From positions 310,001 through 374,000 of the forward strand of contig JAOWBW010001049.1 in the NCBI GenBank assembly GCA_026119855.1: 64,000 nucleotides of DNA. The letters are read 5' to 3'. This document shows positions 45,420 to 54,751 of the stretch, piece by piece. How positions within the stretch are numbered: the first letter of the stretch is position 1; each line of letters begins with the position of its first letter. The DNA comes from Campanula takesimana (lineage: Eukaryota; Streptophyta; Magnoliopsida; Asterales; Campanulaceae). The notes under the pieces were generated by a model. That model did not search any database and had not been told where the DNA came from. It worked only from the letters and a program-made list of their open reading frames with translations. The position numbers and the translations under genes were made by a program.

Positions 45420-47135
45420 AATTTAGAACGGAGGAGCCAGTTGCTGTCTGAAATTAAAGAGGTTCGTCGTACGCGAGCTTTGCAACGTGCTTCTCGCAAA
45501 AGGATGGAGGTTCATTTGGTGAAGACATGCCCACTGTTGCGATTGTTTGTTATACAAATGCTGTAGGTACACCTTAACTATCGCTAAGAACTTTTTCCCA
45601 ATGTATTTCTGTGTAAATATTTATTTCAAATTAGCCCTAGTGAGTGCCCCAAGGCATCACATTCCAGAAATCACTTCTCATTAAGTGCCTTGTGGGACTT
45701 TCTACTAAAGAGCCTCCAAGCAATTTATAAATTACCTCCCTTTTTTTATCTCACAAATCGCCTAAATTGGTTTTACAGTATCTGTTTAATTTATTTTATG
45801 TTTTGCAGGGGAAATCACATTAGTTAGCGCACTATCAGACACTTTTTATTCTGCGATGATCGGTATGAATCAGATCAGTTCTGTCCTCTCATTATGTTCT
45901 CCCGACCATCTTCATTTTTCTTAGTTCCTACCTTGTGACCTCTTTCATTTTTGTAGACTCTTTGCAACGGTTGATCCTAAACTTACGAGTGTTATTCTCC
46001 CATCTGGGTAATTGTTTTAGATCACTTCATTCACTGAGTTTTTGATTAAAAATTCCTGCCTAACTTTATGATCATGATTTTCTCTGTCATCTGAAGTTGT
46101 TCTTAATGTTCAGGAAAAAAGTGCTTCTTAGTGATACTGTGGGGTTTATATCAGAGTTGCCGACACAGGTAGCTTAAATTTCTACAGCTACTATTTCCCG
46201 TTATTATCATATCGTGGGGCTTATTCTTATCACTGGATTTTTTTAATTTGCAGTTAGTTGAAGCATTTCATGCTACATTGGAAGAAGTTGTGGAAGCTGA
46301 CCTCCTTGTGGTATGGATTGATTCTCGTGTCTTTGCTATTGAATGTCACCATTTGTTTTTTTCTTGTCCTTGTAACCATTCCTCACAATATTTTTTAGAC
46401 CTTTTTCTTGGTCTTTATACAAAGAAAAACTACGGTAGTAATATCATCTCCCTGATCAAGTATATGATTTGTAGCATGTACTAGACTCGAGTGCCCTGAT
46501 CGTGATGAGCAAAGAGAAGCTGTGTTGCAAGTACTTCAGCAGATTGGAGTCTCCAAGGAAAAGCTTCAGAATATGATTGAAGTCTGGAATAAGGTGCTAT
46601 TAATACTCTCCTCTCCACCTCGCCTAAATTACCTCATCCCAGTGTTAAAACATAGAATAAGATTATAATTATAGTCCATAATATATTTTCTCCATTGATG
46701 ACACTCGTTCAGATTGATATTGAAGAAGATAAAATGGCTGCTGAAGAATTTGGTGAAGAAACGAATCAGGTGATGAATATGAAGACATGATTGCATTGGA
46801 AGAAGAAAAGGAGAAGTCTCGGATGGTTGGCTCTCCCAGGGGACGGAGAAGTGAAATGGGATGATGAAAACGCTTCGTTTGTGGGGTGGGAACCTTCAGA
46901 GGATCAAGAAAAAGAATCTTCCAAGGAGGAGCCAAGTACGATTGAAAAAGATTTGGGTCACAACTCGGACCGACCCCACATGTTAAAACATCAGCCTGAT
47001 GGGAGTTGGTTTGCAAGAATTACTTGAGCTTATCGATGAGAGACTGAAGAGTGAAAGAGTAGTGGAAAGAGGTGTGTTTGATCGAAATGGAGGCCCCCTC
47101 GTGCAGAAGATACAGGGGTAGCTGTTGGAGATTAG
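45420..47135 (+). pseudogene. HFLX: HflX-type GTPase, frame-broken (pseudogene or consensus errors), 5' part missing
   Basis: Exon-like blocks lie at about 45420-45562, 45808-45862, 45957-46007, 46114-46168, 46254-46310, 46475-46593 and 46713-47135. Each has GT and AG borders. Readable family features are L-S-E-I-K-E-V-R-R-T-R, Y-T-N-A (P-loop start), L-V-S-A-L-S-D, F-A-T-V-D-P-K, the G3 motif S-D-T-V-G-F-I-S-E-L-P-T-Q, H-A-T-L-E-E-V, H-V-L-D-S-S, V-W-N-K-I-D and a C-terminal G-L-Q-E-L-L-E-L-I-D. The reading frame slips about eight times (near 45503, 45815, 45853, 46494, 46769, 46840, 46996 and 47085). Most slips fit loss of one base, often within a run of identical bases; the one near 45815 destroys the P-loop GKST. 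No splice site is lost. HflX proteins are ribosome-associated GTPases, and plant copies are usually organellar. The N-terminal half lies in or before the N gap. Confidence 0.8.
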
Positions 47136-47152
47136 CCTACTCTACTGAAATA

Positions 47153-47335
47153 CTCCCTCCGTCCCAAAAAATGATCTTCCCATTTGACTATTCAAACCTT
47201 TTAAAGGATATAAACACTTGCCTCACTAGACATGTTGTGTTTATGCACATTTATGCATAAATTGTAGAATGGAAAGATTTTTCTCTGGGACAATGAAAAA
47301 TGGTAAATGCGAAGATCATTTCGGGAGATAGGGAG
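47153..47335. mobile_element. Stowaway MITE downstream of HFLX
   Basis: CTCCCTCCGTCCCAAAAAATG at the left; the right end inverted reads CTCCCTATCTCCCGAAATG. TA flanks are at 47151-47152 and 47336-47337. It starts 17 bp after the inferred HflX stop, so it may lie in the 3' UTR. Confidence 0.75.
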
Positions 47336-47682
47336 TATAAAATTAAAGGGTAGTAGCACTGCTAAATGAGGAAGTGTAGAAGAGGTGGGACCATGCTGGT
47401 GAGTTTGAAAGGCTCAATTCTTGAAGAAATGGATGTACATGTACTTGGTCTGGTAAAAATGGCTCAATTCTTGTTTTCTAGCACTATTAATGCAGAGTGC
47501 CTGCCTGCTGCTTTGGAGAAGATAAAAGAAGACCGGAAACACACAATTGCGGTCTGTATGTGTAAACCAACAACTGTAATAATGGAATTTTGTATGTCCG
47601 GCTCCGTTTGTGTCTAGGATAATGAATTTAAAAATTGTTTTCTTTCATTTTTTCGGTGTTTGGTAACAAAAATTATATTATA
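47336..47682. other. Short intergenic stretch, no gene recognised
   Basis: Contains repeated AATGGCTCAATTCTTG / AAGGCTCAATTCTTG words about 55 bp apart and a small open frame without recognisable features. It may be HFLX 3' UTR debris. Confidence 0.4.
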
Positions 47683-47940
47683 CTCCGTACTACCTTCTGT
47701 CACGGAATAAATGTCGCTGTTTTTTGTACGTTAGTACGAAGGGTTTTTTAGCAATAATTTTAAGTTAATTAATCATTTTGATGAAAATTTAAAATTTGTT
47801 ACTGATAGTATTTATATTAGTATATCAATATCAAGTTTTACAATTTTATTAGGATAATTAAATCAACTTAAATTTATTGCTCAAAGTTCTTTCGTACTAA
47901 CATAAAAAAACAAAAAACGGCGACGTTTATTCTGGGATGG
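47683..47940. mobile_element. MITE-like inverted repeat
   Basis: CACGGAATAAATGTCGC at the left pairs with GCGACGTTTATTCTGGGATG at the right. The left tip CTCCGTACTACCTTCTGT is Stowaway-like with a TA before it; the right tip is eroded. Confidence 0.55.
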
Positions 47941-48180
47941 GATTGACATTTTTCGGTTATCAGAATACATTTCTCAAGTAAAATGTCTTATTTTCCATTG
48001 TCCTTTTATGTCATTTTTCAATCACTACCTTTATCAAATTTCCGACTGCCATCAAATTAAAATTAAAATGCCAATAAGTCTTAACTCACGTGGCATAAGC
48101 TTTGCTCACATCGCATGAATTTTGCCTTCTTTCCATTAGAAATGTCTCGAATTCGATACAATACCCCTCCTTGTATTATA

Positions 48181-48470
48181 CTCCTTCCGTCGCACCTCAT
48201 TTGAGACCTAAATGTGGGCATGTTAACAAAGGAAAAAGAATAAAGTAAAAAAATGTGTGGTAGAAAATGAAGAGAGAGAATGAGTGAGGTAAATAGTAAT
48301 GTTAGTTGAATAAATTGAGTGGTAGAAAATAAATAGAGAGAATGAGTGGTGTAGTAGTTTGAATATAAATAATAAAAAGATGGTTTTTTGGAGAGTCTCA
48401 AGTGAAGTGGGGCGGGCGGACTAAAATGGAAATAAATAAGTCTCTAGTGAATGAAGTGAGACGGAGGGAG
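48181..48470. mobile_element. Stowaway MITE, same family as 625-906
   Basis: CTCCTTCCGTCGCACCTCAT at the left and GAAGTGAGACGGAGGGAG at the right, with TA flanks (48179-48180, 48471-48472). The shared interior GTGTGGTAGAAAATGAAGAG identifies it as a second copy of the first MITE's family. Confidence 0.85.
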
Positions 48471-48481
48471 TATAAAATATT

Positions 48482-49551
48482 GGGCAAATTGCAATTTAGT
48501 TACCTGAGTTTTACACGATGTTTCAATTGGTTCCTGAATCCGTTTTTCAGCAAATTGGTTACTCGAGTTTGTCATTTAGTTGCAATGTGGTATAAAAATG
48601 GATGGATTGTTAGTTTTTTAATGAAATGGATGGAAAATCTAACAAGTTTCTTTTATAATTGCAAAGTGCACCCTCAACTCAACTTATTCACATTTTTACC
48701 CCATAATAAAAAAATTGTAACATCTAAAGACATTAATTAATAAACCTACAAATTCTAATTGTTTGTTTTAGAAAAACTTGAGCAAAATAATAATAATAAA
48801 AAAAAAAAAAATCTTCTCGCTCTCACTTAAAAACATTGGGCATTTTCTTAAGTATATTATGCATTGTCCGAAACAGTAAATTGACAAAAATTGCGGCGAC
48901 AAGCCATAATTTCTTGTGCAAAAACGTTTCTCCAGCCATCAATTTTTTGATTAGAAATGACAAAGAGATCATGAAGGCAAGCACTACCAAACCCACTTGG
49001 ATGGAGCAGAGAGAAAACAGTGGTTGCGAGAAGGGGGAGAAGGAACGTGGGTGGAGAGATCGCCATTTTTGGTGGTTTCCTTTGTTTTTTGACGGGCCAA
49101 AACACTGTTCCGCTCTGGATATCATATTTTATAATTTTAGTTAAATAAAATTAGTATTTTTATGAATGATATGTATTTGTCATAAGTTAAATAAAATTAT
49201 TATTTTTATGATAGATATCATAATTTTTATAATTTTGATGTAATAAATAAAATGAAAATGACTGAAACGCTAATCTTTGGACATATGCATGCAAATTATG
49301 TTAGTTTTTAACATTCGTTAGGAGTTAGGGGGTGAAGTGGGAAAATTTAAATTATAGGGTTAACCATTGCAATTTTGAAAGAAGCTCGTTAGGTTTTTCA
49401 TCCACTTTTGTTAGTTTTTAAACGATCCATCCATTTTTATACCACATTGCAACTAAATGACAAACTGGAGTAACCAATTTGCTGAAAAAACGGATTCAGG
49501 AACCAATTGAAACATTGTGTAAAACTCAGGTAACTAAATTGCAATTTGCCC
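48482..49551. mobile_element. Non-autonomous Mutator-like element, 9-bp TSD
   Basis: Terminal inverted repeats of about 130 bp start GGGCAAATTGCAATTTAGTT. A perfect 9-bp duplication, TAAAATATT, is at 48473-48481 and 49552-49560. A 9-bp duplication with long terminal repeats is diagnostic of Mutator-like elements. The interior carries no transposase. Its left duplication begins one base after the TA of the preceding MITE. Confidence 0.92.
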
Positions 49552-50079
49552 TAAAATATTCCTTCCATCTTAAAATATCATAACTTTTTCTAAAATATTT
49601 GTTACCTAAAATGATTCGTTACTTAGATAGGAATGAACTAGAATACTACTTACTTTGGCCAAGTGACATGTGTGGGGTGTTAAAAGGCCTTCTTTCTTAA
49701 TGAAAGTGTTCTGTTCGACTCCTTTTGGGGAGAAAGCGTAGAGCTCTTGGTTTCACAGCGTCTACATGCTATAATTAGAAGACTACCAGGTAGTGCGGGA
49801 CATCTATGAGAGATTACTAGAACTATAACGGGACGTTAATGAGAGATTACTAGATGGTGCTGATATTAAATAGCCAAAGTATCTGTTGAAAAAACAGAAC
49901 GGTCCTGTTTGCTCGAAATTACAAAACGAGCCAGGACGGGCGAGGCCCTCATTAAATAAGATCACCGCCGACACCAGGGGACAGCCGTACACAATCACCA
50001 ACGCGCGTAAATTCCAGCCCATACATTTCACCCCCTCCCCATTCTCTTTCAGCTCTCCCTTTTTATCTCTCTTTCTCTT

Positions 50080-50125
50080 TTGTCTATTTATACTCATATT
50101 TTCACACACAAACACACTTCTAACA
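50080..50125 (+). promoter_or_regulatory. Probable CGR3 core promoter
   Basis: CTATTTATACTCAT at about 50084-50097 is a TATA-like box about 30 bp before an ACACACAAACACAC leader. Upstream is CT-rich. The first exon and 5' UTR intron should start near 50120-50180; the UTR acceptor is at 51147-51148 (CAACAG). Confidence 0.4.
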
Positions 50126-50332
50126 GATCTAAGATCCGGCCAAGTTTAGATCCCTGATTTTTTTTTTTCCAATTCAAAGGTTAATGCTTCTGCTACTCAT
50201 TCCTTCCGTTTTTGTAATTGATTGATTTTTCAGTTAATTTCTGTCCATTTCATTTTGAATTTTGTGAATGGTTGTTATTGGGTTCGCATTAATATACTTG
50301 TAGTTGATTACGTTATTGCAATTCTAGATCCG

Positions 50333-50554
50333 ATGCCGCCGGCGAAACTACCGGCTTCAAGTAGGAAGAAGCTTTTGATGCTGATTCCATTGCTTATTTA
50401 TGTGGTTTACAAACATATGAATATGATTGGCCCTTTATTGAAAAATGCCAAATCTTTTGTGTCTTCATGTTGTTTGTTGAAATTTCCTGAAAATGCTTTA
50501 TTTGTTACTTTTAGTGCTCAAGCAGGCTATACAGATAATGCCAATGAATATTGA
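50333..50554 (+). other. Short open frame in the CGR3 leader region, uncertain
   Basis: An ATG in locally GC-rich sequence (GATGCCGCCGGCGAAACTAC) opens a 73-residue frame with a basic start (S-S-R-K-K-L) and a hydrophobic segment (L-L-M-L-I-P-L-L-I-Y-V-V-Y). It lies in what should be the CGR3 5' UTR intron, right after TTGCAATTCTAG, an acceptor-like sequence. No family is recognised. It could be an alternative leader exon, an upstream ORF or chance. Confidence 0.25.
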
Positions 50555-50755
50555 GTAGGAAGAAGCTTTTGATGTTGATTCCATTGCTTATTTATGGAAC
50601 TAATGCTTTCACTTTTGTGGTTTTCAAACATATACTGTAATTGGCCCTTTTTTGAAAATGTCAAATCTTTTATGTCTTCATGTTGTTTGTTGAAATTTCC
50701 TGAAAAAGCGTATTTGTTAATTTTAGTGCTCAAGCAGGCTATACAGATAATGCCA
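50358..50755. repeat. About 195-bp tandem duplication in the CGR3 leader
   Basis: AGTAGGAAGAAGCTTTTGAT begins copies at about 50358 and 50553. Both end GCTCAAGCAGGCTATACAGA, then TAATGCCAA. The second copy has an extra AACTAATGCTTTCACTTT block. Divergence of several percent suggests a moderately old event. Confidence 0.85.
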
Positions 50756-51177
50756 AGAGTTTTTTTTTTTTTTTGCCATTATATAGTAATAAGACACAAG
50801 GAAGCCCCGAGTTACTAAAAATGATGTTTCTGGGAACATTTGTAGATATTTGAATCAAACAAATGTAGCCCTATAGTTAATGACCGATACAGAATTAACT
50901 ACATTTCTTTTAATTGGAATCATTAGCTTCTCTCAACTCTCAGCACTCAGTTCATCTTCTGTCATACTTGGTAATTCTTACCAAGCCCTTTTACAATCTT
51001 TAGATATACTGGGGTGGGGGTGGGTTGCATTGGGTAGTATGACCATTAATGTCAAACTCAGTAAAGGGGGCAATTGCCCCTTATCACAAGCCATAGCTCT
51101 GCCCCTGCTTGAGAGCTAACAACATTCTGTTTCTTTCTTATGCAACAGGGTGAAATATTGTAGGCTCGCCACTAGTC

Positions 51178-53504
51178 ATGTCAAGAAGGCCAGGAAGTAC
51201 CACTCGTCGCCCCTTGGGAGGTGGTAGCAATCCACTAGGAGGATTATTTCATCCAAAATCTCGCGCTTCTCCTCTAGTCTCAATTCTCCTTGTGTTTGTG
51301 GTATTTTTCAGACTTGTATTTTCCCCTTTGTTTTTCGTGAGTTTGAATGCTCAGTAATTTATTGGCTCTTAGCTCCTGAAAGACTTCTGAGCATTCTGCA
51401 CTGAATGGCTGAGATACTGATATTGATCCTTTTTGCAATCCAGGGAGCAGTCTTTTTATTGGCTATTTTTACAAGAGCTCAGGTACTTATTATTTTTTAT
51501 TTATTTTTGGCTAAAGCTCTACATTTTGCGTCTAACATCATACTCAATCCCCCAAACATGCAATACATGGTTTTGAATTTCCACAAGTAACTGTTTGGCA
51601 GCATGAACTAGTTTTCATCACTCCCACGTAATCTCATGTCTTAATTTCTTTATTTTTTCAAAAGAAAATCTAAGTCAACTTTTCTATATGCACGTGTACA
51701 ATGTATACCCCCGTTTGTTTAAGTTTGCATTTGCTCTTTGAATGTAGGTGTATCTCGCAGTGGAGCAGTTAGCAGGATTGAAGGTAAAATTCACTTATAT
51801 TCATCAATGGAGTTGGTACTTCATTAAATATCATATTCTTCATAATAGGAACCACCATTAGTAATCTTCCTTTACAAAAATAGTGGATATCCCTATCGTT
51901 GAGCATATTAATATGGAAGTTACCCATGAATAATTGAAAGGAGAAACGGGTTACTCTCACTACTAAGCAAACTATCATCCTTTTTGGTTATATCCAGGGG
52001 CATTAGTGTCAGTTTCATCTGTATCTATTTTAAGTTTTACAATCATTTCAATAGGAAATGGGAAGAATTAGCAAGTTTAAATGATTGAAGGGCTTAAGAG
52101 CGAAGGATAATACTAATGATTTATGATTCGTCAACTTTAAAAATGGATTTCACCATATTTTGGTGTCTGAGTTTTTGGTCCTTAGATTTTACTTTCCTTC
52201 TGTTTTCTGATTCCTCTCTTAGCCTTGCCAAGGCTTGTACAATTATCAATGAACTTGTTATATTTCCTCGAACTAGCAAGAACAATAACTTGAGAATGGA
52301 TGATATAGGTAAATTTAGTCGGTATTGGAGTAGTAGACAAAGGGAACTTGTTTCATCTTTATAAAATGAGATGTGGCAGAATGAATTCACTATATGAAGT
52401 CTTTCCGTGCCATTATCACTATAAGGGAGTATATGCTACATCTGACAATTAAGTGAAGAATCCCTTCTTTATTTTCATTTCTTCTTATTTTATGTTTTTC
52501 AAAATATGAAAGCTTACCAAAATTTTGATCGACATGCTCTCACCAGTGTGGTCTAACTTTTTCAGCGATAGCTCTCTTATGCTTAGTTTATCTTCTTCAG
52601 TGATACTATGACGTTTTTTTTTCCCGCTGAATATTCAAACAAAATGCTAAAAATATGAACTTATTAGGAAAACATAATAATTTATAACTTGCGAATCTCA
52701 GGTGATTACACCTGCACTTTAGAAGTTCAGAGAGCAATACCGATATTAAAGAAAGCATATGGTGACAGCATGCGCAAAGTTTTGCATGTCGGGCCTGACT
52801 CATGCTCAGTGGTCTCTCAGTTATTAAAAGAAGAGGAAACTGAGGCATGGGGTGTGGAACCGTATGACATAGAAGATGCTGATGTAAGCTGCAAAAGTCT
52901 TGTACACAGAGGCATTGTACGAGTGGCCGACATTAAATTTCCTTTGCCATATAGAGCAAAGTCGTTCTCTCTTATTATTGTGTCCGATGCTGTTGATTAC
53001 CTATCTCCAAAGTATTTGAACAAGACACTTCCAGATTTGGCGAGGGTATCTGCTGAAAACCTTGTTATTTTCACAGGTAATATTAAAAAAAAAATCTCCT
53101 TGTATAAGAATTCTTTAACTGCATACTCCCTCCGTCCCAGCTCACTTGAGACTTTTTGACCAAAACTGGTCAACTTAAGGTCGGTTTGACCAACACTTTA
53201 TAGAAATATTTATGTTCCAAAAAACTTTTTAAAAATTGTTATTGAGAGGATTTTTAATGGTGGTCATTTTACATTTTTTAAATTTTTGTTCGGATCATAA
53301 ATATTTCTATAAAGTGTTGGTCAAACCGACCTTAAGTTGACCAGTTTTGGTCAAAAAGTCTCAAGTGAGCTGGGACGGAGGGAGTATGTATTTATCAAGT
53401 TGGTAACAAATTAGTAATCTCTGTTTCAGTTTATTAAGATGTCTCTATATTGCTATGAAACTGGTTTGCTTAACTAGGAGAGAATGGTTATGAAGAATCT
53501 AGTT

Positions 53505-53542
<38 letters not shown>

Positions 53543-54751
53543 CATATGATCTATTGCATTGTGAACTACTCCATGTAAGGAAATGAATTGAAATTCAATG
53601 ACCATTAGATATACCTTTAATCCTCTGTACCTGTGTTTGTGATTAGGAAAACATGCTTGAAGAAATCAATACACGCATAGTTATAACTGCAAACATTTTT
53701 GCATCCAGGTTATCCAGGTCATTCAAGAGCTAAGGTTACACAACTATCCAAATTCGGACGTCCGGTAAGCTTTCTTTACTTATTAGCTAGTGTCTTTCCT
53801 TGTGTATTGATATTGCTATGATCTGCATAGGACACAATCCCTCCACCTTACGATGTAGTTGAACGTGCATTATCTCTTACTGGGAGGATTACAAGAGAGC
53901 ATTTATCCACTATGAGGTCGGTTTTTTAATCAAATTCACACTAGTGTTAGAACGTACTTAATTACGCCAGGTCACTAGGACTGTATCATTTGGTGTTGTC
54001 TTGCATATCTCTGACCTTGTGATTGCGTCTGACAATTCTTCCCAGAGTCTGTTAGATGAAAATGTTAACTATGTTGTAGGCCAGCATTTAACCTTAGTTT
54101 TTGTGGTCTGTTAGACGGTAACTCTAGGTGAACAAGATTTCTAGTATACCTGCGAAACCAACCAGAAAAATATTGTGATTCGTATTGAAATAAAAGAATG
54201 GACCAAGTTATTTTGTAAAAATGATCAACAATGTTAAGAGGGAAACAACCACAAGATAAAATCATGGTTAATAGTACCGAGTAAGGCTTCAAAGTGAATT
54301 ATCAAGTCTTATTGAATCCATTTGTCAATGTACTTGGGAAATCTATGTATATTATAACTGCAACAGTTTAACCAGAAAATGGCAATCCAAGTGTTTTACA
54401 TGATGCAGTGGCGGATCTATATTATGTAGACTGGGTGCTAGTGCACCCAGTCACACAAATAGTTGTAGTGTAGTGGTTAGTGTTTTACTCTTTTTAACAT
54501 TTGAATGACCCAGGTTCGATTCCCACTAACTAACCATACTTTATTTATGCACCCACTGTTATTTATTTTTGGATCCACCACTGTTTTTACATGTGCAGGC
54601 TAAAATGCGGAGCTCGTCTTGGTGGGTACGCTTTTTTGTTCAGACCAGCCTAGAAGAGAATGAAGTCGCGACTAAAAAATTTGAGCAAGCTGCAACTGAG
54701 AGCTCTTATAAGCCAAGGTGCCAAGTTTTCCACCTCAATTCGTTTCATTAA
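51178..54751 (+). CDS. CGR3: CGR2/CGR3-type Golgi pectin (homogalacturonan) methyltransferase
   Basis: Coding exons are 51178-51300, 51444-51482, 51748-51783, 52702-53076, 53709-53764 and 54599-54751. All have GT-AG borders. The product begins M-S-R-R-P-G-S-T-T-R-R, has one membrane segment near residues 33-50 (P-L-V-S-I-L-L-V-F-V-G-A-V), and then a lumenal methyltransferase-like domain: S-M-R-K-V-L-H-V-G-P-D-S-C-S-V-V, A-W-G-V-E-P-Y-D-I-E-D-A-D, V-R-V-A-D-I-K-F-P-L-P-Y-R, L-D/V-D-Y-L-S-P-K-Y. It ends K-P-R-C-Q-V-F-H-L-N-S-F-H. Arabidopsis CGR2 and CGR3 methylesterify homogalacturonan in the Golgi. As written, exons 1 and 2 are in phase but exons 3 and 4 need one extra base. Adding a single T to the T5 run at 51452-51456 in exon 2 would make the frame continuous and give family-like residues, so either a frameshift allele or a homopolymer error is present. 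The start is set by family similarity; a 5' UTR acceptor lies 29 bp upstream. Confidence 0.88.
53126..53384. mobile_element. Near-perfect hairpin Stowaway MITE in CGR3 intron
   Basis: Ends CTCCCTCCGTCCCAGCTCAC with TA flanks (53124-53125, 53385-53386). The two arms are complementary without visible mismatch for close to 90 bases, leaving a loop of about 80 bases. The high arm identity implies recent insertion or maintenance. If transcribed with the CGR3 pre-mRNA it would fold into a long hairpin. Confidence 0.9.
53510..53541. repeat. (CT)n microsatellite in CGR3 intron
   Basis: About 15 TC units follow AGTTCAAA. Likely length-polymorphic. Confidence 0.9.
53831..53916 (+). other. Possible cassette exon in the CGR3 intron
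   Basis: An 86-bp segment follows CTGCATAG and precedes GTCGGT. In the first frame it is open and reads P-P-P-Y-D-V-V-E-R-A-L-S-L-T-G-R-I. It is not part of known CGR proteins, and its length (not a multiple of three) would shift the CGR3 frame. It might be an alternative exon with a poison effect or a captured fragment of another gene; I do not recognise the family. Confidence 0.3.
54406..54583 (+). mobile_element. SINE-like or hAT-MITE-like insertion next to the last CGR3 exon
   Basis: The ends CAGTGGCGGATC and GGATCCACCACTG are inverted partners. Inside are an A-box-like TAGTGGTTAGTG and a B-box-like GGTTCGATTCCC about 40 bases apart. Flanks repeat TTTTACATG(A)TGCAG on both sides. The right copy supplies the real exon acceptor at 54597-54598, so the insertion seems to have duplicated a splice acceptor. 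The pol III boxes favour a SINE, the inverted ends a hAT MITE. Confidence 0.55.

Noticed and set aside
47366..47617. Small open frame after HFLX
   Set aside because: No recognisable domain or splice context; likely debris.
52668..52701. Upstream acceptor (TTAG at 52667) that would keep the CGR3 frame without any indel
   Set aside because: It would insert eleven residues not seen in the family and has a poor polypyrimidine tract; a missing base in the T-run explains exons 2, 3 and 4 together.
54490..54530. tRNA gene from the GGTTCGATTCCC box
   Set aside because: No acceptor stem or anticodon arm fits; it is a pol III B box in a repeat.
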